A DNA stretch of 64,000 nucleotides, taken from contig NC_054085.1 of the NCBI RefSeq assembly GCF_017562075.2, positions 18,833,222 to 18,897,221 of the forward strand. The letters are read 5' to 3'. The position numbers were made by a program, and so were the translations under genes. This DNA is from Anopheles merus (lineage: Eukaryota > Arthropoda > Insecta > Diptera > Culicidae). The notes beneath the pieces were generated by a model, which worked only from the letters and a program-made list of their open reading frames with translations, was not told the origin of the DNA and made no database searches. Of the stretch, positions 48,891 through 59,450 are shown piece by piece (within the stretch, counting starts at the first letter, position 1; every line of letters begins with the position of its first letter).

Positions 48891-49478
48891 TTAAAATTGA
48901 AGATGTACATTTTTCCGCTGATGTGCTCTCGAACGCATAAACATCTCGTGAGCACCACCGCCGCCACTCTTGTTGTTTGTTGCTATTGGATTGTTTTTCT
49001 TTTGGTGTTTTGTTCCATTCCCGCGCCCTTCCGTGTTGGTTCAATCCGAGGAGTCCTGGGAGATGTTCCCCAGAAGTTCGAACCATCCGAGTCGTACAGG
49101 CTTCTCAACAGGCTCACAAGCAATGAACATACTACAGGGCAGGTCGAAGTTGCCCTGCTCCAACTCTCCACACACTCCACGCGGGTTCTGGTTCATCTCC
49201 GGCAGATCTGGTGTTTTCAGTGCCGTATTGTCCAGTGCCCGAGCCAGGCTTTCCAGGTGACGCGCTGGTTGTTGAGCAGCCAATCCATTGGTTGCCGTTG
49301 GTATTTTCTGACAAGGGTAGCAACGGATCCCTGTCTGCAAAAGGTCGAGACTTTGTGGACTTTCGCCCGCCAGCAATGGTCTTCCGAGAGTGTGTCCTGG
49401 ATGTCCCGAGCGACAGTATCGTGTCTCACTAACCATCTCCAAGCGGTCGACTGTAAGCTTGCACACTCGCACAAACAT
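48891..49478 (-). CDS. possible ORF of 145 codons with in-frame extension past TGA
   Basis: ATG at 49476-49478 opens a minus-strand frame to TGA at 49041-49043. It has balanced composition and four Cys in its second half (IRCYPCQK, GVCGELEQGNFDLPC). The same frame stays open beyond the TGA for 49 sense codons (Asn/Lys/Gly-rich, including NNPIATNNKSGGGG) to TAA at 48891-48893. The base after TGA is A, not the C favoured in known insect readthrough. The plus strand is open over the same DNA (ATG 48903, to 49490) with a hydrophobic N-terminus, but that frame is unusually rich in Trp and Cys, so I prefer the minus strand. Function unknown; chance remains possible. Confidence 0.25.
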
Positions 49479-49529
49479 TTGCTTCCATGAAGCCTGTCCC
49501 CCCAAGCGTTGTTTATTGTAGTGGATCAA

Positions 49530-49537
<8 letters not shown>

Positions 49538-49587
<50 letters not shown>

Positions 49588-49588
49588 A
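49538..49588. repeat. (CT)n microsatellite
   Basis: About 25 CT units with one G interruption. It reads as GAGA on the minus strand. Confidence 0.95.
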
Positions 49589-49945
49589 CTACTGATCGGG
49601 TGCATTAGAGTTTCAAGCTTCCCACCGCGTGGCACACGGTTTAAGGACCAAACGTTCCCTTCGGGCGTGTACGAATTCTTGGAAGTTCTTTTCTTTGCCT
49701 GGCGGAGATGCCTGGCGGAGGGATAAAACAAGTGCCACCGCGGGCACTTCCTGTCCCCTCCACACTTTGGATACAACGACGCCGGTGGTAGACTGACGGG
49801 GATAAAAACCACTTGTTTATCGCCTGCCACCTTTTTCCCGATGGTCGCTCGCACGATCCCCACCCAACGATGCCCTAATCCGCTTGGGATCTGTTTTTCG
49901 ACGTAACACAGCACAGCAGCGGCAGCGGTTTGCTCACCGGCAGCA

Positions 49946-50058
<113 letters not shown>

Positions 50059-51514
50059 GGTGGGTCCGGTCGAGATTAAGTAAAGATTTAAGAAGCGTGA
50101 CGATAAGCACTTTTTCCTCCATTGATCCGATTCGATTCGAGCCGTACTCTCGTTTCGCCGGAAAACCGGTGGCAGTCTCTGCATCGACTGCGGACCAACC
50201 ACCCACCAGCCGGGGAGAGAGAAAAACAGGTGTTGATAGAAAGGTGCAAAGGGTGTGCGCGGACTCCTCTGGTATATTGTTATTTTTCGCCGGGGGTCGA
50301 ATGCGATATTGCCCGCTATTGGGTGCAATCGGTTTCGGAGATTGTTTTTATCTTGCCTTTTTTTTAAATACAGTTCAAGCCCTCCAGCAGCTCCAAAAAC
50401 AGACCTAAAACATGGTTCACATTGCGAATTGATATTGTGGCAAACGACGACGACCACTTGCCGTGATCCCCGCGCGCTGCGTTCCAGGGCATTTAATGTC
50501 CCAAGAATAACCATTTCAATCGAACGGTTTATCGCGGGATTCTTTTTACCCGAATCGTTCGATCGAGAAGATTAAGTGGTTATATCGCGGGCGTTGTTAC
50601 GCGTGTTTGGTCGGTTATTGTTTGTGGAAGTTGTTTTTTTTTGGTTCGTCGATCTCGCCCCAAATAGCTCGGTGTAATTGGAGATTAAAGTTGAAAGAAT
50701 CATTCCCAAACTGTATTTTAAACAGAATTGAAGTTTAAAGATGTAGTATGGAAAATGACGAAGCCCACGAATAAGTTCCTAATGCTTTCGCTTCAAGCCC
50801 TTAATCCCAGGGGTTGCATACTTCGTTTCCCCCACGCCGTCAACGGCGAGGACCTTTACCGATTAACATAAACAACGTACACAGAACAATCCTCTCGCTC
50901 CCTTTCCAGTCACAAATGTGTATATTAATATCAAACGCTATGAATCTCAAACATCATATGGTGTCTTTCATATTCTAATGAACGTACAATGCAAAGGGAA
51001 CGTAACGTGGTCGTCGTCCTACCCCTCTCGGTAGCAATTCTGCTCATCAAAACTGTCACCACTCTGCTACGGCACAGCACAGCAGCAAAGGCAATATGAC
51101 AAGTTGTTTTCTCGCAGCAACTCCCAGCGCCACTCGGTGCGCAACAGTCGGCCCCGGATTCCTGCCACAGGAAACTAATCCTAAGGGTTAGAGGCCCTCA
51201 AACAGCGCTCACCGCCACAGTGTGGAACTAATGAATTTAATAGTTGCAGCACCCCACACCGCCACAGTCAGAGTGATCGCCTGATGATGATGACGCTGAT
51301 GATGACGATGATGCTGGCACGGCCGATAAGCGCGTCATAAAAGTAATCAAACTCATTCGGGAAAAGGCTTTCCCGCTTTATACCCTCCTCTTCGGCCTGT
51401 GGTATCATTGGTATGGCGCCCGGGTCGTGGTCCCGAGGCCACGGTATATTTATTCCTCGGTCAGCATTGAATTATGTGCTTCCTTCAATTATACGGTAGC
51501 ACACACTGCTGTGC

Positions 51515-51539
51515 GTGTGTGTGTGTGTGTGTGTGTGTG
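51515..51539. repeat. (GT)n microsatellite
   Basis: Twelve GT units. Confidence 0.9.
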
Positions 51540-51817
51540 CGAGACAACAAAACAGGGATTCGTCCGGCCGCAACAACAACAATCGGTCGCGCCGCGTAAC
51601 TTGATGCGGTGGTTTATGCCTCCTCGCTGTGTGCTGTAGTGCGTACGCTACCGGGAGCTATTCCTGGAGGAGGGTTGCATACGCACCAGGACATCAAGGA
51701 TCCGGCTACATAAATACACGGCGCAGTTTTGGACGCTAGTTTGGGACGCGGGAAAGATTTCGCGTCCATGATAAAAGTGTCCCACCCTACGGGCGGTCGA
51801 AATCAGACAAAACGAGA

Positions 51818-52138
51818 ATGAGAGCGCACGCACGATGCATGCAGGAAAAATGGAAAAATGCTACCCTCAAATATGTGTCTGTGATGCCGATTGTGAATGG
51901 TGCAACGCAAGGGAGGGGTTACGTGATAATTCGATACTTCTCCGAGAACCACCCGAACCACCGAGCATCAACCCTCTTCCTCGCGCTTGGTGACTGGGAT
52001 CGTCGTCTCGGCAAAAAGGTTCACCGTAATCGGGACATCAAGCGAGAGAAATCCATTCCGCGCGTGTGCAATTTCCAAATGTTTTGGGATCAGAGGGCGA
52101 GCAGCGGGTGGTCGGGCGAAGTTGATGACATAAAATAA
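51818..52138 (+). CDS. possible ORF, 106 codons, unknown basic protein
   Basis: ATG at 51818 in context GAGAATGA opens a frame to TAA at 52136-52138. The predicted product is basic, with mixed secondary-structure-like composition (for example GRGYVIIRYFSENHPNH, then LGKKVHRNRDIKREK) and no simple repeats. Codons are varied. The opposite strand is less open over this stretch than at other candidate loci, which helps slightly. No signal peptide, membrane segment or known motif is seen. Confidence 0.25.
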   Translation: MRAHARCMQEKWKNATLKYVSVMPIVNGATQGRGYVIIRYFSENHPNHRASTLFLALGDWDRRLGKKVHRNRDIKREKSIPRVCNFQMFWDQRASSGWSGEVDDIK

Positions 52139-52139
52139 T

Positions 52140-53700
52140 TATTGCTTGTTTTTCTTCCATTACTCTCTTTCCATTCGAGGCATACTTTACAGTGTAAATC
52201 TTTATCTTAATTTGTAAAATGTTTTAATGTGGTTTTGGAAGGAAATAATGGGTTTTTATACAATTTCTTTATTTCAATTTATTTCAATTTATCCTCAAAT
52301 CTGAGATATTCCACAGATGTATCTAAATTGTGTAGAAAAAAAAACCCACACCCAATCCCACTAAATCCCATATGCCATAGTAGGTGTATCATTGCGTTTA
52401 TGGGCGATTCCTCAAAAGAAAAAATAACCTATCAATAGCCACGTGTACGTCCTTACCCAGCCGGCAGGGTACTGGTAACAACACACGCTTTGGCAGCAGC
52501 GCGAGTGAACCGAGAAATGATTTTTCTATTTGCTTTTTTGATTTCGTTACAGCACGCGGGGCACACGAGGACTGCAGCCAGCATGGTTTTGTGAAGGGTC
52601 ACACACATATGGTGGCATTTTTCCCCGTCCATCAGCGGAACACACAACCCTCAATCCCGCAACCAGGTAAGAGCCTAAGCACGGGCAAGAGTGTGAATAT
52701 GATGATGGAATATGGTAGCGTCTATAAAAGAAATGATTCTCCTATCTATACACCCTCCGCTCAGAGCCATACACAGATAAGGTTGCAATTAAGCTGTTCC
52801 TGTGCATTTCTAGCAATGGCGATGGCTACCGTTTAAATAATAAAACTCGGAGCCTTATTTTTTGTTCGACTGCCTTTGAGACTTGGCTCGGAGGAGCACG
52901 ATTAGCCCACGAAGAGTGTCGATTGGCTCACGCCAAAAGCGGGCTAGGAGCTTCCAACGTAAATTCTCACCCATGCGTGCCAGATCTTCTCGCCGTAAAA
53001 AAGCGCCCACAGCCAGAATAAGGTTAGAAGCCATCGGCCCCGTTTGCTGCTGCCGTTAAGCCTCGTAAAACGTGTCCATCATGACGCGTGTGTGTGTGTC
53101 GCTCTGGTGGACATTCACTGTGAAAAGCGCCCAAAGAAACGCGCTTGGGTTTGGGTCGTAAAAACAAGCTTGTCGCGTTTTAAAGCACACGAGCTGCAGC
53201 TGTTGTGTGTGATGGCGGAGGGAGTGACGAACACTGCTTTTCCAAACGGGACCCATCATCCTGCACCACACGTCTTACGATTATGATTACTTTTAATAAC
53301 AAAAATCGACAGCCACCGTCTTGTATTTTTTTTTTTTTTTTTTTGTCGCTTTCTACTCCCTGTGTCACTCTCTGGTGCGTGTCCAGTGGGGCAAACGCCA
53401 GATGCGCAAAAGCGCAAAAAAGCCATTACGCGGCGATACACGCGACGGCGACAACGATGCGGTGGCGGCGGTACGTGATGAATTTTTGGGAGGTTAACGC
53501 GATAGAGCATTCAAAAAACACGTCCCAACCTCTCCCAGATCTTGTACCGGTAGCTTTTTCCCATCCACACCGAGGAGTGTGTATGTGGGGGCCACAGTTT
53601 TTGGGAGAATTCGTCCCCTGCTTTCCAGCCTGGGCCAGAGAGTGGCAGGAGTTTTTCGGATGGAGTGCTTCTGATTTCTCGTTCATCAAGAGTTTTGATT
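52140..53700. other. AT-rich patch then unique sequence
   Basis: 52140-52440 is AT-rich with TTTCAATTTA repeated near 52270-52292. 52440-53700 is GC-balanced with a 19-base T run (53326-53344). The Trp-rich plus-strand frame 53205-53858 is considered spurious. Confidence 0.4.
53326..53344. repeat. poly-T run, 19 bases
   Basis: Uninterrupted T homopolymer. Confidence 0.9.
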
Positions 53701-53722
53701 ACTTAAGATTCTGTCCATGGCT

Positions 53723-53877
53723 TCAAGGCGATGGGCTGCCAGCGGAACGAGAAGGATATGATTTTTGCTCTGGCATTTTGTCACTGTTCAGGGTGTCCTG
53801 GTGGTTATCCAGCAGCTCCAGCACTGCAGCTGCCTTCTGGAAAGATTGTCCGACGTGAAAAACTCCAACGATAGCAG
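53723..53877 (-). CDS. possible terminal exon, ~50 codons, unknown
   Basis: On the minus strand a pyrimidine-rich acceptor-like sequence (CATCCCACACCCCGCTGCTGCAG) precedes 53877. The frame then reads AAIVGVFHVGQSFQKAAAVL, an Ala/Leu-rich helix-like stretch (LELLDNHQDTLNSDK) and a Ser/Pro tail, ending with TGA at 53723-53725. The frame is closed about 23 codons upstream of the acceptor, so an upstream exon would be needed; none is identified with confidence. Function unknown. Confidence 0.2.
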
Positions 53878-53879
53878 CT

Positions 53880-54480
53880 GCAGCAGCGGGGTGTGGGATG
53901 AATGCTAAAGGTTGGCCACCGACCGACCGACTTACATTTGCTCACGGCGTTAGTACACTTTAGCGCGCGGTGGAATGTGCCCGATCTCGAGGTTGATTTT
54001 ACGGTCGAAAGGAACGCTTACAACCATGCCCGACCTCCTTCCTCGCAATTCTTGGTGATTCTTTAATTTAAACACAGACACCGCCGTCAAAAAATGGTTT
54101 ATCACTGTGTACCGATGCTTGGAAAAAAAAGTGGGAAAAGATATTGGGTGGAATAATTATGCCAAAAATGCATGAATTAAAACTTTAATTTCTGCTGCAT
54201 TTTATGACGCCGTTTTTTTTTTGGCCAAGCGATTGCGAAACATTTTCATGGAAGTGTGGGTTGGGTACATGGGAATAAAAAAGAACAATTGGAAGATAGA
54301 ATTCAATAGGAATTAGAAATTAAATTTATGAATTTTAGTTTTCTGTTTCTACAGAGCACTTTATCTCAAGCCAATGTCACTCTTTCTCTAATTTGGGGCA
54401 CATTGAACGAACTATTATGCCAGGTTCTGGGACTTTGTCTACGACTGACAATGCAAGAATTTATGTTATGAATTTTTTTT
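53880..54480. other. transition into an AT-rich island, nothing identified
   Basis: GC-balanced until about 54060, then AT-rich with A/T homopolymers. No structured element is seen. Confidence 0.45.
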
Positions 54481-54625
54481 CAAGGACTGTGTATTCCTAC
54501 ACAAACTCCTATTCCTACGAGGTCAAATATTAGCCAAAATCGGTTTGGCCATTTTGGATGCTATTTGACAGCAGAACTTGTCAAATCGTTTAATATTACT
54601 TGACCTCATTCCTAAACAGTCCTTA
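54481..54625. repeat. imperfect inverted repeat, foldback-like
   Basis: AAGGACTGT at 54482-54490 pairs with ACAGTCCTT at 54616-54624. Inside, GAGGTCAAATATTA (near 54519-54532) pairs with TAATATTACTTGACCTC (near 54591-54607). The left arm carries an extra CCTAC-rich insert. This could be a small foldback or MITE remnant; no clear target duplication was found. Confidence 0.5.
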
Positions 54626-54676
54626 TTATTATCTTAATTACGTAATGTCATGTCTTGTTATTGTTATGATCTGTTG

Positions 54677-54684
54677 TGACGTCA
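54677..54684. promoter_or_regulatory. perfect CRE palindrome TGACGTCA
   Basis: A perfect cAMP-response-element palindrome followed directly by an overlapping half site (CGTCAC). It sits between two repeat structures in AT-rich DNA, so function is doubtful. Confidence 0.2.
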
Positions 54685-54691
54685 CGTCACT

Positions 54692-54876
54692 ACAATCTAA
54701 ACAAGAATACCGCAGACGACAAATGAAGTAAGATGTCTTGTAGTAGAGTTTTTGTAGTAGAGGCAGTCTTGTAGTCAGTTTGTAGTTTGTAGAGACAGCT
54801 TGTAGTCTTGTAGTAGAGACAATCTCAACAAGAATACCACAGACGTCAAATAAAGTAAGCTGACTTGTAGTAGAGT
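54692..54876 (+). repeat. 127-base tandem duplication with CTTGTAGTAGAG array
   Basis: A ~58-base block starting ACAATCTAAACAAGAATACC at 54692 recurs at 54819 as ACAATCTCAACAAGAATACC and both end in CTTGTAGTAGAGTT. The DNA between is made of degenerate CTTGTAGTAGAG / TTGTAGTTTGTAG units. This is a local minisatellite produced by tandem duplication. Confidence 0.75.
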
Positions 54877-55044
54877 TGGTATTAATTAGTCTCGACTCTA
54901 GACAGTTTTGAACCAACAAGTTGCTTCCCTAGTTAACAGTGATATTTTTCACAGCTTTGGTTTCTACTCGATACGGTGGTACTCTTTCTCAAATGATTTG
55001 TGGCATACGGATATATAATCAAACGCTTACTTTGGTTGTTAAAC

Positions 55045-55690
55045 CTTACGACGTAGCATCGCAACGATTCGAGAATAGATGACACTTGCTCGAGATAAGG
55101 TGACACACCTACATTTGAGTGCCAACTTATTTAAATAAAAAGCACAAGAGTTACATTCAAGTTTGAGGTAGTAAAACGTTTGTAAAAATCATTAAAAGTC
55201 ATAACAGTTAGCTATTACTATGAATGATCATTGTGAATTAGCAAGCTCATCAAAAAAACCAATACTTTTAAGGTTTCCCATTTTCTACCAGTGCCTTCCG
55301 TTTTCTTTTCTGTCGATATCTAACATCTGTTTCAAAGGCAAACCTTTTATTACGAACGGCAGCCCACTTTTATATGCATACTCTAATTTTGATGGGAAAA
55401 GTACATATTCCATTCCGGGTTTGCTAAGAGAACAAGAAAAAGAAACAACACACCTAGCTGATCTCCATTCCGGCAAACCATTCCCGTGTACACGGATGAA
55501 CCTCGTTAAACGAACGAAGAATGTCTTGCACGGTTGCTTTTGTTTTAGCCTCTTCAACTACCACCACCAAGAATCCACCGTCAGCGCAATCCTTATCAGT
55601 GCCAAGGCTATGGTGAAGGTTTTTATTTCCCCATTTCACTTTTGCTCCCGTTTGTGCTGGGCTTGCGTTACGTTTCCATTTACGTACACA
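55045..55690 (-). CDS. possible chain of small exons, unknown
   Basis: On the minus strand a very good acceptor (TTTCTTTTTCTTGTTCTCTTAG, ending at 55424) precedes 55423-55289, an open block (KPGMEYVLFPSKLEYAYKSG and onward) ending at a G|GTAGAA donor. A second block, 55125-55045, lies between an acceptor-like TTTAAATAAG and an AAG|GTTTAA donor and is open in the same phase (HSNVGVSPYLEQVSSILESL). Upstream, about 55640-55479, a frame with GGFLVVVVEEAKTKATVQDI could join through a weak TG|GTTTGC donor. The phases agree (all class 2), but the donors are weak and the plus strand also has a 168-codon ATG-started frame (55220-55726). Speculative. Confidence 0.17.
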
Positions 55691-55699
55691 CACACACAT

Positions 55700-57200
55700 A
55701 CACACACTCTAACCGTCACTAGATAATAGCGGAAAGTGAACTTTGCATACCTTTGTGCCCTTCCCGTACGATTAGAACGACAGAAAAAACAGACGGAAAG
55801 AACTCTCCAAAGCGACCCGAGGGAAATGGAGCAAAAGAAGGGCAACAGAAGTGCATTTAAAAAGTTACGTTAGAAATAAAATAATCATAAAATCCTCACT
55901 CACCTGTGTGTGCACAAGGGTGGGGTGGCCGTACCGCCGTGCCCAACGCTGGGCTTCGGGAGGGCTTATGACAAATTAATTACCACCTCAACCTTCTCAC
56001 CTTCTCTCTCGCACGCTTCATTATAACGCCTCGCCCAATGCCTCACGGAACGACCGACCCTGCGCCCACCAGCTCCGTTCCTCCATCAATTTTGAATGGG
56101 TGGAATGTGTTGGCTGCAATGTGTCCATCCACCGAAAAAGAAGACAAAAAAAAAACAAATGCATTTCCGGGTGGCCGACGCGAGAAGGTTTTTGTATCTA
56201 ATTTGCGTCCACCATGAAAACGTATGGAAATAGGGGAAATAGATCCAGCGGGGTGGAGACAACACAATCCAAATCAGCCTCACCCTCAGCTCGGTCGTGG
56301 CGGACTTTGAAATTCACTCCGTTCGGTGCCGTTTAGCCGTGTTTTTTCAAGGGGAAATTTTTCATTAAGTGACGCTGAATCAAATTTCCAGACCCACGGC
56401 GGCGGGCGCTTGAAGCAGGCTCCATGATGGGTAAACATAATTCACTCCCTCCGCGATCGGGCCATTTCTTTTGTTTCCTACCACTGTCATTTGCGCACTC
56501 GCTCCCCGTGTTTTCCCCAGCTCTTCGTAATGCGTGTGCGTTCGTTCGGGACAACACCTTCTTTTTCCGGCCCTTTGCCCCATCGCGGGGTGGCTGTGTT
56601 GTTGGGCTGTATCGTTTTTTTAATGCTGTCTTCTTTCCTCCACGGTTGTCTCCGTCGCCGTGAACTCGCCCCGTGAGTCAGTCACGCGCCGTTTAGTCCA
56701 GGTCGGGTGCCCCACTGGATGCGGCAAACGCTCAAAGTCCCCAAAGCGGCAACTCGTTCTCGGTGCGCCCTCGGTTCTTTCTCTGCATTACACCCAGAAG
56801 CTTGCAGTTTGACCAACGGGAACCGTACGGGAATGGTGCGTAAGTTGAGAAGGGATAGTTTTTCCCCCTTCCCCCGTTCGGTGAACTTTGTCGGGTTCGA
56901 GTTCGAATGTTGATTTGGTTTAGTTTTTGTGAGCTTTTTTCGTTCGTTTTGTGTTCCTGCTTTTTGATGCTGTCAATTTAACCGAGCATGAACCAAAGTC
57001 GGCTGCTGCTGCTGCTGCTACTCTGGAACCGAGCTGGAAAAGAGATGAATGTACGTGTCTGTATGTGTGCGTGTTTCTTATGTTTTTGTACGCATTGGAA
57101 GCAAGTCCCTTGCGGGAAGGTGTGTGCGTGTCTGGAATGATTCACAAACGCGCTTGTCGGGTGTACGCGTACACGGAGAGAAGCAGGGCAAGAGAAAAAC
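55700..57200. other. unique sequence, no gene recognised
   Basis: GC-balanced DNA. A minus-strand frame ends at 56043 with a balanced ~30-residue stretch but has no start or splice support. A CTG run lies at 57003-57019. Confidence 0.4.
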
Positions 57201-57218
57201 ACAGTAGAAGAGCGAAAT

Positions 57219-57240
57219 AGAGAGAGAGAGAGAGAGAGAG
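57219..57240. repeat. (AG)n tract
   Basis: Eleven AG units. First of a cluster of GAGA/CTCT tracts reaching to 63.3 kb. Confidence 0.9.
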
Positions 57241-57662
57241 CGAGCAAAATTGGCGTAAAATTCTATGCTCACAGGTTTTCTATGCTAGAATCTCTACTCC
57301 CAGAGCTCACCGAAGTATGCTGTGCTTCAGGGACTCCAACGCAAAAATTTGAGAGCCCTCTTGGGCGAGAGTCGCCCCTTGACTCTTTGACTTCGATGCA
57401 TTCTTCCAGAGGAAGCATCCAAAATGCTTGACAAACTCAATTATTTTAGTTTCAAAATTCATCAAAACTTGCTCCAATAATTTGTAACACAAAAATTTCC
57501 CCCACAAAATGGCCCTCTTTCCGTATCCGCAATGTCCGAAAATACCTTGGAATGTCACAGAAGAAGAAAAAAACCCATCTCCCACAGCAAAAGAGCGCTG
57601 CAGCGCGCAGCATAAAACGCTCTCGCGTGGTTCGCTTCTACGTGAGCAGAGCATAAATGTCG

Positions 57663-57679
57663 CTCTCTCTCTCTCTCTC
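57663..57679. repeat. (CT)n tract
   Basis: Eight CT units followed by CGCTCC. Confidence 0.9.
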
Positions 57680-57857
57680 GCTCCCTACAATGCTCTCCCC
57701 ACGATGAAGCGCGTTCCGTCCGTACGCTCACGGCTGGTGAGCCGCGCTGTGCCTCATTTACGAACAAACCGTTGAAGGGTGCGTACGGAAACACCACCGG
57801 AGCACGGTCGCGCGCGTGTATGCACTTCTTCCCCAACCCTACACAGTGTGTGAGAGC

Positions 57858-57872
57858 GAGAGAGAGAGAGAG
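57858..57872. repeat. (GA)n tract
   Basis: GA units flanked by GAGAGCGAG and GCGAGTGCGGG, a pattern common at GAGA-type promoters. Confidence 0.85.
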
Positions 57873-58164
57873 CGAGTGCGGGCGAAGGACGGTGTGTTGT
57901 GTGGGGGTGGTGCACCGGGGGCATAGCTAAAGTGAGTGTGTTTGTACGTGCGTTTGTGGAGTGCGTTCCTCCACTTTTATTCTTTGCGGTGTTATTTTTT
58001 TTATTATCATTTCGTATTGCTCCAAAACGAGGCAGGAGCAGGAGGTTCTTATGCGCTCCATTAAAATGTGTTGCAAGTGTTTTTGAAGCCAAACCAGACA
58101 ACCGAGCAAAAAAGGACACTTCGACGTCCTTTTTGGTGCGTGTGTGTGTGTTTGCTGTTCGTGT

Positions 58165-58405
58165 CTAGCAGTCATTGTGTGTAAGTGTTTATACGTGTGT
58201 ATTTTTAAGGTGAAGTATATTGAGTGAAGGAGGGGTCGAAGGGGGATGGTTGTTAGGAAAACGGGCGGGTGCGTATTGCTTTGAATGGTGCCGCATCGTA
58301 ACGGGGGGGGGGAGGAGGTGTGTGTTTGCGCGTTTAGAAGGCAAAATGCCGCCGTTGGCTAATGTCGTTTTTTTCGGGAGGGTGCTCACTGTGTCTAATA
58401 GAAAG
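58165..58405 (+). promoter_or_regulatory. leader-like sequence with a possible first coding exon
   Basis: AGCAGTCATT near 58168 resembles an arthropod initiator and is followed by GTG-rich, leader-like sequence (GTGTGTAAGTG, GGTGAAGTATATTGAGTGAAGG). The ATG at 58346-58348 has an insect-like start context (GGCAAAATG). It opens 20 codons (MPPLANVVFFGRV and onward) up to a good donor, AGAAAG|GTGAAT, at 58405/58406, in phase 0. Without a donor the frame stops at 58426. Everything here rests on motif resemblance. Confidence 0.17.
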
Positions 58406-59428
58406 GTGAATGTGTATCTGGTTTAGAGAGAAAACAGGGAGATACATGGAAAGAGGGGTGGAGGAGGTGTACAAAGGTGCCGCTGCTGAAGTACCCTGTG
58501 TTTGGCGCATGGGAAAATAGAGGAAACCCTGCGTTGCGGATTGCCGATTCCTCGAGGCGGAGCGCGCTGCTGTTGCTGTTTGTTTTGTGAATGTGTGCAT
58601 CTGCAATTTGGTGTTAAAATGTGCTAATCCCTACCTAAAACCGTGTGCCGGAAGATGCGGAAAAGCATCTCATAAAGGTGGATAAATTTAAAAAAATAAT
58701 AATAATAATCGCAAGCTGCTCGAAAATGGAATGCAAATTTGTTCCGCGTGTGCGTTACGTTTTTCAACTCAAGTGTAAGAGAGAGGATGATTTCGGCCGC
58801 TTCTGCTGACTGTGGTGCTGTTGTGCTGCGTGCGAAAAATGACGAAAGAATAAATCCCCAGTAACTTGGAGTTTTTTGCTGTGCTGCGGAGCATAAGTCA
58901 ACGAGAAAACGAAAGATCAAACGTCACACAAAACCATCGGGCAAGCATCGGCACTGCTATATCTGCTCGGCGTCTCTTCGCCGTCCAACAACTACTCGTC
59001 AAACTCTCCCGTCCCGCATTAAATGGTTAGTTGAAAATCCTATCAAATCGTTTTTGCACCCTCTCTCCCCAGATAAAAAAACGATGGTTTTTGCTACAAT
59101 TTTGATTGGAAATAATCCTTTTTTTGTTGTTTCGCCGACCCCTCGAATGAATTCAGTTTTCCCGTTTTTTGGTTTTTTTATGGACACGGGAGAGGGTACG
59201 TGAGAGTGCGAGCGAGCATGGGCTGTTGGTTGTGCTTCCCTTCATCTGCACCGTTGCTGTGTTGCGCCTACCCGCTAATCCAGCTCCTTGGACGACCTCT
59301 ACCGGTCGGTATTGGTACTGTTTATGCTCGCAAACTGTAAAGCGAGAGAGAGCGATTATTTGTGTGAGAGAGCATGTTTTTTTTTCTTCAATGAAATTCT
59401 AGAGAATGAGAGCCAAAAATTGAAAGCA

Positions 59429-59450
59429 AGAGAGAGAGAGAGAGAGAGAG
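59429..59450. repeat. (AG)n tract
   Basis: Eleven AG units. Confidence 0.9.

Noticed and set aside
48903..49490. Plus-strand ORF with a hydrophobic N-terminus that could suggest a secreted protein
   Set aside because: It overlaps the minus-strand candidate codon for codon and its second half is implausibly rich in Trp and Cys. Kept only as the alternative reading.
53205..53858. 217-codon plus-strand frame
   Set aside because: It has a non-ATG opening, reads through a 19-base T run (poly-Phe) and is Trp-rich, consistent with an antisense shadow or chance.
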